Source: DASRLE01 sp963825315 (GTDB taxonomy: Bacteria > Verrucomicrobiota > Verrucomicrobiia > Limisphaerales > Palsa-1400). From it: 64,000 nt of DNA. The stretch lies in assembly GCA_963825315.1 (NCBI GenBank), contig CAWGST010000002.1:949170-1013169 (forward strand). Reading direction: 5' to 3'. The notes below the pieces were generated by a model, which was not told the DNA's origin, did not search any database, and saw only the letters and a program-made list of their open reading frames with translations. Below, in pieces: positions 44,102 through 53,317 of this stretch. The position numbers and the translations under genes were made by a program. Position 1 is the stretch's first letter. Every line of letters begins with the position of its first letter.

Positions 44102-44460
44102 TTAACCACAATATCGGGGAAAATGTCTAATGACGAAATCCTAATGACCAATGAAGGACCGCAGCGGAAATGACTAGAGCGGTTTAAAAAATGACGTAGC
44201 CGTCACGACTATTCAAACGGCATCGTCTGAGAGAGGAATGGTAGGGCGGCGCTGCTGCGCCGCCGAGGCCGCGCAGCAGCGCGGCCCTACCTTGCAATGC
44301 GGCTACAGTTTTCATGAAACCGCTCTAATGACGAAAATCCTAATGACCAATCAATGCCCAAATGACCCAATGACGAAATTTCATCATTCGAGCTTCGTCA
44401 TTAATTGGTCATTCGTGCCTGGACATTGGACATTCTTTTTGGCCTGGCTGCGGCAAGCCA
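44102..44460. other. intergenic region of AATGACGAA-type simple repeats with a MITE
   Basis: Apart from the MITE at 44175-44327 the region consists of degenerate AATGACGAAATCCTAATGAC and CCAATGACC repeats, with no gene. Confidence 0.6.
44175..44327. mobile_element. MITE with IS630-like ends
   Basis: A 153-bp non-coding unit has inverted ends TAGAGCGGTTT...TGACGTAGCC and GGCTACAGTTTTCATGAAAC plus CGCTCTA, closely matching the TAGAGCG...TGTAGCCA ends of the IS630 at 40405-41408. A TA flanks each side. Its centre is a long palindrome, GTAGGGCGGCGCTGCTGCGC and its complement. It could be moved by the nearby IS630 transposase (inference). Confidence 0.75.
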
Positions 44461-47400
44461 TTATCTCTCATTGACAATAGGGTTGCCAGAAAGCGGGATG
44501 CGCCCGGCGTTAAGGAGGCGCAGCAGCGGGCGGGGGGCTTTTTGAATGGCCGGAGGTGTGCCGAAATTAGCTGTCCCTCGCCCCGGTCCGCTGGCAAACA
44601 TTCCCTTGATCCTTTCCTGGAGTATTTGAAGTCTCATGGAAAAGGTCCAGGTTCCAGCCCGGCTTGGGTCCATGCCCCACGTCCAGAGAGTGCCGTCCGC
44701 GGTCAAGCCGAAGGCTGTGTTGCCGCCGCCCCAGATGGCCTGCCAGTCCGACCGTTTTCCGACCTGACGCCACTTTTCATCCGGCGCCGCAGTATAAAGC
44801 AGGCTTACTGAGAAAGGCTTTTCCCAAAGCGTGCCGTCGCCGCGCAATTCGAAAAGCTCCGGTTTGCCGACATAGGCGGCAACGATGTGACCGGGGAGGG
44901 AATTGGAAGCCAGAAGCTGGCCGGTTGCGGAGGCCGCGGCCAGCGGATCAGCGGAGGCTGGCGTCAATTGCCAGACTTGGCCGGACGCAGTCCACGCCAA
45001 TGGCCACATGGCAAAACCCTCGCCAAGGGCAGTCCAATTGGTTTCGCGGCAAAACAATGTTGGCGTCGGAAAATTTTTGGAGCCGGTCTGCTGGTTCCAA
45101 GTCTGGCCCCAGATCCAAAGGGTTCCATTTGTCCTCAAGCCCAGAGTAAATGCTTGCTGGCACAGCACGCCCGTCCAGCCAGCCTCGCTGCCAACCTGGA
45201 TGGGGCTGGCGGAATTCGATCCCGGGCCGTTGCCCAATTGATTGGCGTAGTTGTAGCCCCATGCCCAAAGCGTGCCGTTTCTTTTGAGCGCAACGGAATG
45301 ACCATTGCCCGCGCTCGCATTGATCCAATCGTGCGCGGAATCCACTTGCCCCGGCTCCACCAAGGCCTTCATCCCCGGCCCCCCCCATCGCCAAAGGGTT
45401 CCGTCTTTGTGAAGCCCCACATCATTAAAGCCGGAGTCGGAGACTTGAAGCCAGTCGTCATTGGTTCCGAACCGTTCCGGCGTCACAGCCCGCAATAATG
45501 TTTGTCCAGAGTTTCTGGACCCGCCCCAGCGCCAGAGCGAGCGGTCCGGCAGAATCATGAAGGTGGTCCAGCCGGGAAATACACGGAGCGGCGCGTTGCT
45601 CCGAGTAATTGACACAACGAGCGGCGGTGGAAATACCGGCTCCGACTTCCGCAGGGCGAAAAGAGCACAGGCGATGAACAGGCCCAGGGCGGTCCCAGCC
45701 AGAAGCGCCTTTTTTCCGGCGGAGAACCGGGACGCGGATCGCGCCTGGCGACGGGCCAGTCTCCGGGCGGCGCGCGAGGGCAGCGGCGCAAACCGCCAGG
45801 TGGCCAGTTCACGAAAATGGCGGTGCAACTGCCGCCAGGCGCCGAGGCCGAAGACAAGATCAACAGCGATCCCGGCCCAAAACCACAAGCCCAGATAGGT
45901 TGCGGGCCCGGGGAAATCAAGCGCCGGGTTGAAGGGGGAAAAAAGCTCGACCCACAGGTTGGCAATTCCCGCGCCCACCGCAAAGAGAATCCACGGCAGG
46001 ATCAGCACGCGCGAGACGGCGCCGAGGGTGGCCCGGGCCGGGTTTTTGGCGGTCAGCGCAATCCGCATGGCGACCACCGGCAGTGTCAACACGTCGGCCA
46101 CGAGCATGGTGATGCCGGCCAGCCAGAGATGCAGCTCCGGTTTTCGGTTGCCGGAGTGTCGCAGGTCCGCCGTCATAAGGATCAATTCAACGGCAATGGT
46201 CACGAGCAACGGCTTCAAAAACTGACGGCGCAAGGCCAGGAATTGACCGCGCAGGATGTCGCGCACCGTCAGGGGAGTGGAGAGCAATAATTCCAGCGCG
46301 CCTGCTTTCTGGTCCTCGGCCAGTTGCTGGCCGGCTTCAAGGGCAATCCAGGCCTTGAGAGTGCAGTTGAGAATGAGGGCCAGAGTGATGGCGGTCACTG
46401 GATCGAACCAGAGTGCGCCAGAGTCCATCCAGCCCCGCAGCCACCAAAAGGCCATCAGCCCGAGAAAGGTCCAGACGTGGAGCGGCTTGAGGCGGGCGCG
46501 AGCGGCCAGCCAGTAGAAAGCGTTGATATCGAGCAACCGTTTCCGATATGGACCCAGTTTTGCGTGCCTGCCATAACTCCAGGCATGCCAGAAACCGCGC
46601 CATGAGGTTTTTGCGCCGCGGCCAGGCGCGGGCGGTTTGTCCTGCCAGGTCCGCGGAATGATCCAACTGGCCACGGCGAGCAGAAGAAAGGTCAGGGCGG
46701 CAATAATGCACGCCGACAACCAGAACTGGTCTGGATGCGCTTTATAACGGATGTCTTCACAAAAGTAGAAGGAATAGAACGGACAGGAGATGAGCGCGGC
46801 TGGCTGCGCCGCGCCTTCGATGAGATAGCTGAGACCCAGGAAGCCGAGGGGCAGCGCCACCATTAGCAACAAAAGCCAGGCGAAGTTGGCCGCCATGGCG
46901 CGGCGGGCATCGCGGCTGATGGCGGAACCGAAAATGCCGATGGCCAGCGAGAACAAAAAGGTGTTCACCAGCACCAGAACGATGCGCCAGAATTCCCCAT
47001 TGGTGACGCCGCCCATCAGCAGCGGCAAGGCCAGCACCGGCAGGACCGCCAGCAAACCGTAAAGGCCGCCCAAAGAAGTTGAAACCAGTTTGCCCAGCAC
47101 GATGTCGTAGCCTTTCAAATCGGTCAGAAAGAGCAAACCGAGTGTGCCTTCGCGCTTTTCCTCGCTGAGGCAATCCGCCGTCGAAATCCTGCCGGACAGA
47201 ACGCAGTAGATCATGCAAAGGATGGAAAGGCCCAGGAAGATGTTTTGCCCCAGTATCTGCGGTGGCGCGCCGAAATTGACGAGCAAGATAACGATGCCGG
47301 TGAGGATCGCAAATAAAGCGACGAGGAGGCGGACCCAATGTGTGCCACGCCGCCGCGCGGCCACGCGGAGTTCGCGGTCAACAATGGGCAGGAAGGTCAT
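44461..47400 (-). CDS. ABC-2 type permease fused to an RCC1-like beta-propeller
   Basis: This 979-residue protein has two parts. Residues 1 to about 585 are a polytopic membrane protein with ABC-2 features: a first helix pair near residues 24-40 and 53-70, the conserved CLSEEKREGTLGLLFLTDLK coupling helix, and a second similar segment (QKAGALELLLSTPLTVRDIL). After a helix at about 590-610, residues 625-950 form RCC1/BNR-like repeats (DGTLWRWGG, NGTLWAWGYNYANQLGNGPG, NGTLWIWGQ, DGTLWTWGMDPS). The propeller should lie outside the cytosol if the last helix is the anchor. RCC1 repeats on an ABC permease are unusual. No ATPase gene is next to it. Confidence 0.82.
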   Translation of the reverse strand: MTFLPIVDRELRVAARRRGTHWVRLLVALFAILTGIVILLVNFGAPPQILGQNIFLGLSILCMIYCVLSGRISTADCLSEEKREGTLGLLFLTDLKGYDIVLGKLVSTSLGGLYGLLAVLPVLALPLLMGGVTNGEFWRIVLVLVNTFLFSLAIGIFGSAISRDARRAMAANFAWLLLLMVALPLGFLGLSYLIEGAAQPAALISCPFYSFYFCEDIRYKAHPDQFWLSACIIAALTFLLLAVASWIIPRTWQDKPPAPGRGAKTSWRGFWHAWSYGRHAKLGPYRKRLLDINAFYWLAARARLKPLHVWTFLGLMAFWWLRGWMDSGALWFDPVTAITLALILNCTLKAWIALEAGQQLAEDQKAGALELLLSTPLTVRDILRGQFLALRRQFLKPLLVTIAVELILMTADLRHSGNRKPELHLWLAGITMLVADVLTLPVVAMRIALTAKNPARATLGAVSRVLILPWILFAVGAGIANLWVELFSPFNPALDFPGPATYLGLWFWAGIAVDLVFGLGAWRQLHRHFRELATWRFAPLPSRAARRLARRQARSASRFSAGKKALLAGTALGLFIACALFALRKSEPVFPPPLVVSITRSNAPLRVFPGWTTFMILPDRSLWRWGGSRNSGQTLLRAVTPERFGTNDDWLQVSDSGFNDVGLHKDGTLWRWGGPGMKALVEPGQVDSAHDWINASAGNGHSVALKRNGTLWAWGYNYANQLGNGPGSNSASPIQVGSEAGWTGVLCQQAFTLGLRTNGTLWIWGQTWNQQTGSKNFPTPTLFCRETNWTALGEGFAMWPLAWTASGQVWQLTPASADPLAAASATGQLLASNSLPGHIVAAYVGKPELFELRGDGTLWEKPFSVSLLYTAAPDEKWRQVGKRSDWQAIWGGGNTAFGLTADGTLWTWGMDPSRAGTWTFSMRLQILQERIKGMFASGPGRGTANFGTPPAIQKAPRPLLRLLNAGRIPLSGNPIVNER

Positions 47401-47720
47401 GCGCTGTTAATGGACAATTGCCCATTGTCAATTGTCAATTATTCAGTTTTAGCGTTTTGTCCGGGAGGGCAATGGCGCCAGATTCGGCCTGCTGCCCACG
47501 CGCAAATTCTGGGCAATCCACAGCGGAGTGCGCCGCGCGGTGGAAGGGCCGCGCAGTCCCTCGCGGGGGATGGCGGACTGCTTCGCGCCGGGATTTTCAA
47601 TGCTCAACTTTCGTGCCACAACAGGAGCCTGCCATAAAATTGGGGGAGCCGTCAATCGGGCGCATCTTGACCCGCCTTTCAATTGCAACGCCGATTACAA
47701 CGTCCTCTTTCGCCCAGTAA
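47401..47720. other. 320-bp region without a confident gene
   Basis: Simple TTGTCAATTGTCAATT repeats start the region. A minus-strand frame of 79 codons (47449-47688) is open but shows no recognisable features and is proline/arginine-rich, so I do not call it a gene. Confidence 0.45.
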
Positions 47721-48512
47721 TCAGAGATGGTTCCCATCGGTCAACGCGTCATTGTTTGTTGACGGCACAAGCTTGAGGGTCCGCGGCACAGGATGGATGG
47801 TCCGGGGCGCAGGATGGTTGGCCCTGCTCAGGAGTGTTCTTCGTGGATTGTTAGTGGTGATTGGTTTTACCAGAACAGCTTTGGAGTTGGCGGGCTTTGT
47901 GAGGCTGGCGACAGAAGATCGTGTGATTGCTCGAGACGGGGATCCTCCAGGAAGATTGGTGAATGGTGTTCCCACAATCGCACGCGCAGGGACGCCGGCG
48001 GGAAGCCCGGTCATGGCTGTTCCCACAATGGCCCGCGCAGGGGCGCCGGCGGAAAACCCGGTCATGGGTGTTCCCACAATGGCCCGCACAGGGGCACCGG
48101 CGGAAAACCCAGTCATGGGTGCTCCCACAATGGCCCGCGCAGGGGTGCCAGCGGGAAACCCGGTCAAGGGTGTTCCCACAATGGCTCGCGCAGGGGCGCC
48201 GGCGGGAAACCCGGTCAAGGGTGTTCCCACAATGGCTCGCGCAGGGGCGCCGGCGGGAAACCCAGTCAAGGGTGTTCCCACAATGGCGCGCGCAGGGGCG
48301 CTGGCAGGAAAGCCGGTCATGGGCGATCCAATTATGGCGTTGGAAGGGGCGCCAACGGAAGGCTGCGCATTGAAAGCGCCTGCCGGAGGAGTATTTGTCT
48401 GGGCCAGAAGACCTGTGGCCAACGCGGCCATCAAAACGATGGCTCCGGGCAGAACCAGCCCCTTTTGTGCCGCGTATGATTTGGCATTGCGGAAAAACTT
48501 TGTGTCAATCAT
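47721..48512 (-). CDS. secreted tandem-repeat protein (17-residue repeats)
   Basis: The 263-residue protein has a signal peptide (LPGAIVLMAALATGLLAQ, residues 21-38) followed by eight tandem copies of the 17-residue unit GTPLTGFPAGAPARAIV, with small changes, between residues 62 and 197. A basic proline-rich tail follows (RANHPAPRTIHPVPRTLK). The repeat is encoded by 51-bp units at 47922-48329. No enzyme motif is visible; low-complexity Ala/Pro/Gly repeats suggest a surface or structural role. I start at 48512 (MIDTKFFRNAKS) because the signal peptide follows it. The opposite strand is also open, but lacks a signal peptide. Confidence 0.7.
   Translation of the reverse strand: MIDTKFFRNAKSYAAQKGLVLPGAIVLMAALATGLLAQTNTPPAGAFNAQPSVGAPSNAIIGSPMTGFPASAPARAIVGTPLTGFPAGAPARAIVGTPLTGFPAGAPARAIVGTPLTGFPAGTPARAIVGAPMTGFSAGAPVRAIVGTPMTGFSAGAPARAIVGTAMTGLPAGVPARAIVGTPFTNLPGGSPSRAITRSSVASLTKPANSKAVLVKPITTNNPRRTLLSRANHPAPRTIHPVPRTLKLVPSTNNDALTDGNHL
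47922..48329. repeat. 51-bp tandem repeats (8 units)
   Basis: Eight in-frame 51-bp units with core GTTCCCACAATGGC and GCAGGGGCGCCGGCGG lie inside the secreted protein gene. Adjacent units differ by only a few bases, so copy number is likely to vary between strains. Confidence 0.85.
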
Positions 48513-48844
48513 GGAATGAAGAGAATCCAAAAAACGTTCCGGCGCCGCGGGGAAATCCACTGCCCGCGGATTTTTAAAACACGCTCTTGGGCGGCTGCTC
48601 ATACTGTAATTTGATTCGTCGCTCGTTGATCCCGGTTCTCAATTTCTGTTGTTGTGATCACCGGATCCATGACTTTCCCTTACAGGGGATCACCCTGCCA
48701 ATTCGCTTCAGTGACTTATCGGCAAAAGCGTGCCGCCGCTTTAATCAAGCAGTGGGTCAAACCGATCTTAATCCAATGAATTGTTGCTTCGACCATGAAA
48801 AACCAGGAGATTAGGATTAAGATTAAGATTAAGATTAGGAACTG
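48513..48844. other. 332-bp divergent intergenic region
   Basis: Between the divergent repeat-protein and FtsX genes there is no credible gene. It ends in a GATTAR hexamer run (48808-48840) that merges with the FtsX translation start region. Confidence 0.55.
48808..48840. repeat. GATTAR hexamer repeat (copy 3), single orientation
   Basis: GAGATTAGGATTAAGATTAA followed by GATTAAGATTAGGA is about five hexamer units in one orientation. Its last TTAGGA lies just before the TTG of the FtsX gene, where it may act as a weak ribosome-binding sequence. Confidence 0.75.
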
Positions 48845-51800
48845 TTGCCCAACAAAGTGAAATATACCCTTCGTCATCTTGTCCTGCGCAGTCTGCGTTT
48901 CTACGCGGCCAGCCATCTTGGCACACTGCTCGGCGTCACTGTGGCCAGCGCGGTGCTCGTCGGCGCTTTGGCCGTCGGCGATTCGGTGCGCGGAAGCTTG
49001 CGCGAGATGGCCCTGGCCCGCATTGGCCGGGTCAGTTTCGCCCTCGCGGCCACGGACCGTTTCTTTCGCGCCGCGCTGGCGGATGACATGCGTTCGGGAA
49101 TATCCAACGGTTTGGCCGCCGCCGTCCTGCAATTGCCCGGCACCGCCGCCACGCCCGATGAATCGGCCCGCGCCAATCAAGTGCGGGTCCTTGGCATTGA
49201 CGAACATTTCAGCGCCCTGGCGCAGGAGCCGTCCGCCCTCGCTTTTAATCAGCCTGATGCTGTCATCCTTAATGCGCCGCTGGCCGCGCAACTCCATGTC
49301 AAGGCGGGCGACGCCATTGTGCTGCATGTGCAAAAGCCCTCCCTGCTTTCCCAGGAAGCGCCCCTGTCGCCGCAGGAGGATGTCTCGACGGGTTTTCGCC
49401 TGACCGTGGCCGCGATTGTTTCCGAGGCGCAGTTCGGCCGCTTCAGCTTGCAGGCCGGCCAGATACCGCCGTTGAACGCTTTTCTGCCCCTGGCCTTTCT
49501 GCAAAACAAAACCGGGCTGGAAGGCAGGGCAAACCTATTATTGACCGGAGCGCCGCGGGCGGGCCTTGCGCCGGCCCAACTGCTGCGGCGGCGCTGGACC
49601 CTGGCCGATGCCGGCCTGGAGTTGCGCGCGACGCCCGGCGGATTGGAACTGCGCACCGGGCGGATTTTCATCGATCCGGCCATCGTCCGCGCGGCGCAAT
49701 CCTTCGTTCCCCCCCCCGGACCGCAATTGTTTTTGACCTACTTCGTCAATGAGCTTCGGGACGGCCAAAAAGCGACGCCCTACTCGATGGTCACGGCGGC
49801 GGGCGCTTCCCTTCTGCCCGCGGGCATGGGTGACGATGAAATTATGATTGACCAATGGCTGGCGGATGATTTGCAGGCCAGGCCGGGAGATGCATTGCGC
49901 CTGACCTATTATGTTCCCGGCGCGACCCATCGGCTCGAAGAAAAACAGGACCAGTTCCGCATTCATTCGGTTGTTCCCATGGAAGGCATGGCGGCGGACC
50001 GCACCTTGATGCCGGACTTTCCGGGCATCGCCCAGGCGGAGAAAACGGAAAACTGGGACGCGGGCTTTGCCATTGACCTGCAAAGAATCCGGCCCAAGGA
50101 TGAACAATACTGGAAACAATATCGCGGCACGCCCAAAGCGTTTGTCACGCTGAACGCGGGCCGGCGCATGTGGGGCAATCGCTTTGGCGATGTCACGGCC
50201 CTGCGCTTCGCAGGGGGCCAGGCCTCGGAACAATCCATTCAACAAGGCCTGGCTTCGGCGCTGGACCCGGCGGCGATTGGCTTTGTTTTTCAGCCGTTGC
50301 GCGAACGGGCGCTGGCCGCCAGCGGCCAGGCGGAGGATTTTGGCGGACTCTTTCTTGGCTTCAGCTTCTTCCTCATCGCCGCCGCCCTCATTCTTCTGGC
50401 TCTTCTCTTCCAATTCGGATTGGAAAAGCGCGCGACGGAAATCGGCATCCTGCTGGCCGTGGGCTGGCCTCCGCGGCTGGTGCGCCGTTTGTTCCTTTTG
50501 GAAGGACTCGCCATCGCCATGCTGGGCGGAGTGCTGGGCGCGGCGGGCGGCGTTCTTTACGCGCGGGGGATTTTGTGGGGGCTGGCCACGCTGTGGCGGT
50601 CCGCCGTGGCCGGTTCGCCCTTGCGCTTCCACGTCACCGCCGGGAGTCTGGCCGCCGGCGCGGCCGCCGGCGTTATTGTCAGTACTATTGTTATCCGCCT
50701 TGCCTTGCGCGCCCAGGCCGGGCGGCCCGCCCGCGAACTGCTCGAACGGGGCTGTGAGCTGGAAGGGCGGGCCGCCGGCGCAAAACCCAAGCGCCGCCGG
50801 GCCGAATCGGTGGCCGGTGTCAGCGGCGTCGCCGCCCTGGCCACGGTGGGCGGCGCCCTGGCCGGAGGCGGCCACGCGGACGTCGAAGCCTTTTTTGGCG
50901 GCGGCGCGTTGCTTTTGATCGCCGGGATCGCCTCGGCGGCTGTTTTATTTCGTTCGGTGGCCGGGCGCGCCGCCTCACGGCCGCTCACCCTCACCGGCCT
51001 CGGCTGGCGCGGTTGCGCGCGCCGGCCCAACCGCAGCCTGGCCACGGTGGCCCTGCTGGCCGCCGGAAGCTTTTTGATCGTGGCCGTCGCGGCCAACAAA
51101 TTGGATGCCACGCGCGACAGCCGTCAGCGCTCGTCCGGCACAGGCGGCTTTGCTTTTATCGGCCAATCCGCCCTGCCGATCGTTCAGGACCTCAATGCCA
51201 AAGCCGGCCGCGACTTCTTTGCGCTGGACGAGCAAAGCCTGCAAGGCGCGCAAGTCGTCCCGTTCCGAGTGCATGACGGGGACGACGCCAGTTGCCTCAA
51301 TTTGAACCGCGCCCAGACGCCGCGCTTGCTGGGGGTGGACCCGGAGGCGTTGCAAAGCCGGGGGGCCTTCACCTTTTCCAAAGTGCTGGATCCGGCGCTT
51401 GCCGGGAAACCGTGGAAAATGCTGGAGAATTTCAGCGCCGATGCGGATGAAATTCCGGCGGTCGGCGACGAGGCCTCGATCGAATGGGCCTTGCACAAAA
51501 AGGTCGGAGACACCATCGAATACACCGACGGGCACGGACGGCCCTTCAAGGTGCGGCTGGCCGGGGCGCTGGCCAATTCCATTTTACAGGGAAATTTGAT
51601 TATTGACAATACCGCCTTCACGCGCCGCTTCCCGGACGAAACCGGCTGGCGCCTGTTTCTCATTGACGCCCCGCCCAAGAATGCCGCCCGCGTCTCGGCC
51701 GTCCTGACGCGAGCGTTGCGGGATCGCGGCCTGGAATTGACGCCGGCGGCGGACAGTCTCAATGCGTTTAACGCCGTGCAAAACACTTATTTGGACACGT

Positions 51801-52165
51801 TTCAGGTGCTGGGCGGTCTTGGCCTTCTGCTGGGCAGCGCCGGCCTGGGGGTGGTTGTATTGCGCAACGTGCTCGAGCGCCGCGGCGAACTGGCCGTGCT
51901 GCTGGCGGCTGGCTTTCGTCCGCGCGCCCTGCGCTGGCTGGTTTTGAGCGAACACGCCGCGCTGGAGTGTCTGGGCTTGCTGGTGGGAATGGTGGCCGCG
52001 CTGGCCGCGGTCCTGCCCGCCTTGCTTTCATTGGCCGCGCCCGTATCTTATCTTTCGCTGGCCGCAACATTGGGCCTGGTGTTTGTCAGCGGACTTTTGT
52101 GGACCTGGGCCGCCGCCCGATTGGCCCTGCGCGGAGAGCTGTTGCAGGCCCTCAGAAATGAATGA
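48845..52165 (+). CDS. large FtsX-family ABC permease (MacB/LolE-type)
   Basis: The 1106-residue protein has two FtsX-like permease halves. N-terminal anchors are in AASHLGTLLGVTVASAVLVG. Cytoplasmic coupling segments are LFQFGLEKRATEIGILLAVG and VVLRNVLERRGELAVLLAAG, each with the ERR/EKRATEI type of FtsX loop. A long periplasmic domain lies between (residues about 55-500), and a second one (about 745-985) separates the last helices. This layout serves mechanotransmission or lipoprotein release with a separate ATPase, which is not in the window. The start may be the TTG at 48845 or the GTG at 48857. It is followed at 11 bp by a secreted protein gene. Confidence 0.85.
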   Translation: MPNKVKYTLRHLVLRSLRFYAASHLGTLLGVTVASAVLVGALAVGDSVRGSLREMALARIGRVSFALAATDRFFRAALADDMRSGISNGLAAAVLQLPGTAATPDESARANQVRVLGIDEHFSALAQEPSALAFNQPDAVILNAPLAAQLHVKAGDAIVLHVQKPSLLSQEAPLSPQEDVSTGFRLTVAAIVSEAQFGRFSLQAGQIPPLNAFLPLAFLQNKTGLEGRANLLLTGAPRAGLAPAQLLRRRWTLADAGLELRATPGGLELRTGRIFIDPAIVRAAQSFVPPPGPQLFLTYFVNELRDGQKATPYSMVTAAGASLLPAGMGDDEIMIDQWLADDLQARPGDALRLTYYVPGATHRLEEKQDQFRIHSVVPMEGMAADRTLMPDFPGIAQAEKTENWDAGFAIDLQRIRPKDEQYWKQYRGTPKAFVTLNAGRRMWGNRFGDVTALRFAGGQASEQSIQQGLASALDPAAIGFVFQPLRERALAASGQAEDFGGLFLGFSFFLIAAALILLALLFQFGLEKRATEIGILLAVGWPPRLVRRLFLLEGLAIAMLGGVLGAAGGVLYARGILWGLATLWRSAVAGSPLRFHVTAGSLAAGAAAGVIVSTIVIRLALRAQAGRPARELLERGCELEGRAAGAKPKRRRAESVAGVSGVAALATVGGALAGGGHADVEAFFGGGALLLIAGIASAAVLFRSVAGRAASRPLTLTGLGWRGCARRPNRSLATVALLAAGSFLIVAVAANKLDATRDSRQRSSGTGGFAFIGQSALPIVQDLNAKAGRDFFALDEQSLQGAQVVPFRVHDGDDASCLNLNRAQTPRLLGVDPEALQSRGAFTFSKVLDPALAGKPWKMLENFSADADEIPAVGDEASIEWALHKKVGDTIEYTDGHGRPFKVRLAGALANSILQGNLIIDNTAFTRRFPDETGWRLFLIDAPPKNAARVSAVLTRALRDRGLELTPAADSLNAFNAVQNTYLDTFQVLGGLGLLLGSAGLGVVVLRNVLERRGELAVLLAAGFRPRALRWLVLSEHAALECLGLLVGMVAALAAVLPALLSLAAPVSYLSLAATLGLVFVSGLLWTWAAARLALRGELLQALRNE

Positions 52166-52175
52166 ATGGAGCACG

Positions 52176-52838
52176 ATGAAGAAAAGTTTTTCAACCCTCC
52201 GGCGACTGTCATCAGTCCTGTTGGTCCTATTAGTCCCATCGGTCCCACGGCCGGCGTTGGCCGGGCCAAAAGTCCTTTATCAAAGCGATTTTGCAAAAGC
52301 GGAACTGAACACGGTCCCGAACGATTTTCTGGTGCTCGACGGCGATTTTGCGGTCAAGGAGAGCGACGGCAGGAAATTCCTCGAATTGCCCGGAGCGCCA
52401 CTGGACACCTTTGGCGTTCTATTTGGCTCCACAACCAATGCCGGCGTCTGTGTCAGCGCCCGCATTTACGGCACCAGCAAGGGACGCCGCTCGCCCAGCT
52501 TCGGCGTCGGCCTCAACGGCGTGGGCGGTTATAAATTGAAAGTTTCCCCGGGGAAAAATTCGCTGGAGATTTACAAGGGCGACAATTCCGCGGCCAGCGT
52601 GCCTTTCGATTGGAAGTCCGGCTCCTGGACAATGTTCCGGCTGCGGGTGCGGCAGCTTGGCGGCGACGCCTGGAAGGTCGAAGGCAAAGCCTGGGTTCAA
52701 ACCGAGCCGGAGCCAAAGGAATGGATGATTTCCCTGGACGAAAAGTCGCCGCCGCACGAAGGCCGCGCCTCGATTTGGGGCAGCCCGTATTCCGGCACGC
52801 CCATACGATTCGACGATCTTACGGTCACGTCCGAATAA
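52176..52838 (+). CDS. secreted protein of unknown function (LamG-like size)
   Basis: The 220-residue protein has a signal peptide from MKKSFSTLRRL through SSVLLVLLVPSVPRPALA, then a beta-rich domain (VLYQSDFAKAELNTVPNDFL, FRLRVRQLGGDAWKVEGKAW, IRFDDLTVTSE) like a concanavalin-fold lectin or DUF1080-type domain. No catalytic site is visible. I start at the ATG at 52176. The signal peptide is encoded by GTCCTATTAGTCCCATCGGT-like intergenic repeats. It lies 10 bp downstream of the FtsX permease and may share its transcript. Confidence 0.75.
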   Translation: MKKSFSTLRRLSSVLLVLLVPSVPRPALAGPKVLYQSDFAKAELNTVPNDFLVLDGDFAVKESDGRKFLELPGAPLDTFGVLFGSTTNAGVCVSARIYGTSKGRRSPSFGVGLNGVGGYKLKVSPGKNSLEIYKGDNSAASVPFDWKSGSWTMFRLRVRQLGGDAWKVEGKAWVQTEPEPKEWMISLDEKSPPHEGRASIWGSPYSGTPIRFDDLTVTSE

Positions 52839-52848
52839 AGAAATACCC

Positions 52849-53316
52849 ATGCGCATCTACATTGAAAGCACCATTCCCAGCTATGTCGTTGCGCGTCCTG
52901 CCCGCGATCTGTTGCAAGCCGCCCGCCAGCAAATTACCCGCGATTGGTGGGACCTGCAGCGCGAGAAACACGAGTTGTTTATTTCCCAAATCGTGCTTGA
53001 TGAAATCGCCGCCGGAGAATGCGAAATGGCGCGCTGCCGTCTCGAACTTGTCGCTGGGCTCACCGTGCTGAACCTGACACCTGCTGCTGAAGAGCTCGCC
53101 GACCACATTCTTCGATCAGGGCTTCTTCCCGCAAATGCAGACAGCGACGCCGCGCATATTGCGCTGGCAACCGTTCATAAATTGGGTATATTGCTGACGT
53201 GGAATTGCCGGCATATTGCCAATGGGGCGATCGAAGTCCGGCTGCGTCGGATGGTTCAAGCCAAGGGCTACGAGTTGCCAGCCATCTGCACGCCGGAAGA
53301 ACTTTTGGAAGAATGA
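52849..53316 (+). CDS. PIN-domain protein, probable toxin
   Basis: The 155-residue PIN-domain protein begins MRIYIESTIPSYVVARPARD (first acidic residue E6). SQIVLDEIAAGE and NADSDAAHIALATVHKLGIL are acidic sites two and three, and LLTWNCRHIAN completes the fold. This PIN subgroup (ExTIPSYY type) is found with short partner genes. The partner here lies directly after the toxin, a toxin-first order. RNA-cleaving activity is inferred from the family. Confidence 0.82.
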   Translation: MRIYIESTIPSYVVARPARDLLQAARQQITRDWWDLQREKHELFISQIVLDEIAAGECEMARCRLELVAGLTVLNLTPAAEELADHILRSGLLPANADSDAAHIALATVHKLGILLTWNCRHIANGAIEVRLRRMVQAKGYELPAICTPEELLEE

Positions 53317-53317
53317 T

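Noticed and set aside
47449..47688. 79-codon minus-strand frame as a gene
   Set aside because: No domain, start context or conserved pattern; composition looks non-coding.
47922..48329. 51-bp repeats as a CRISPR array
   Set aside because: The units are contiguous and in frame, without unique spacers, and code for protein repeats.
47683..48519. Plus-strand 278-codon frame with 17-residue repeats
   Set aside because: The same 51-bp repeats read in the other direction; only the minus-strand version has a signal peptide. It remains a possibility but is not called.
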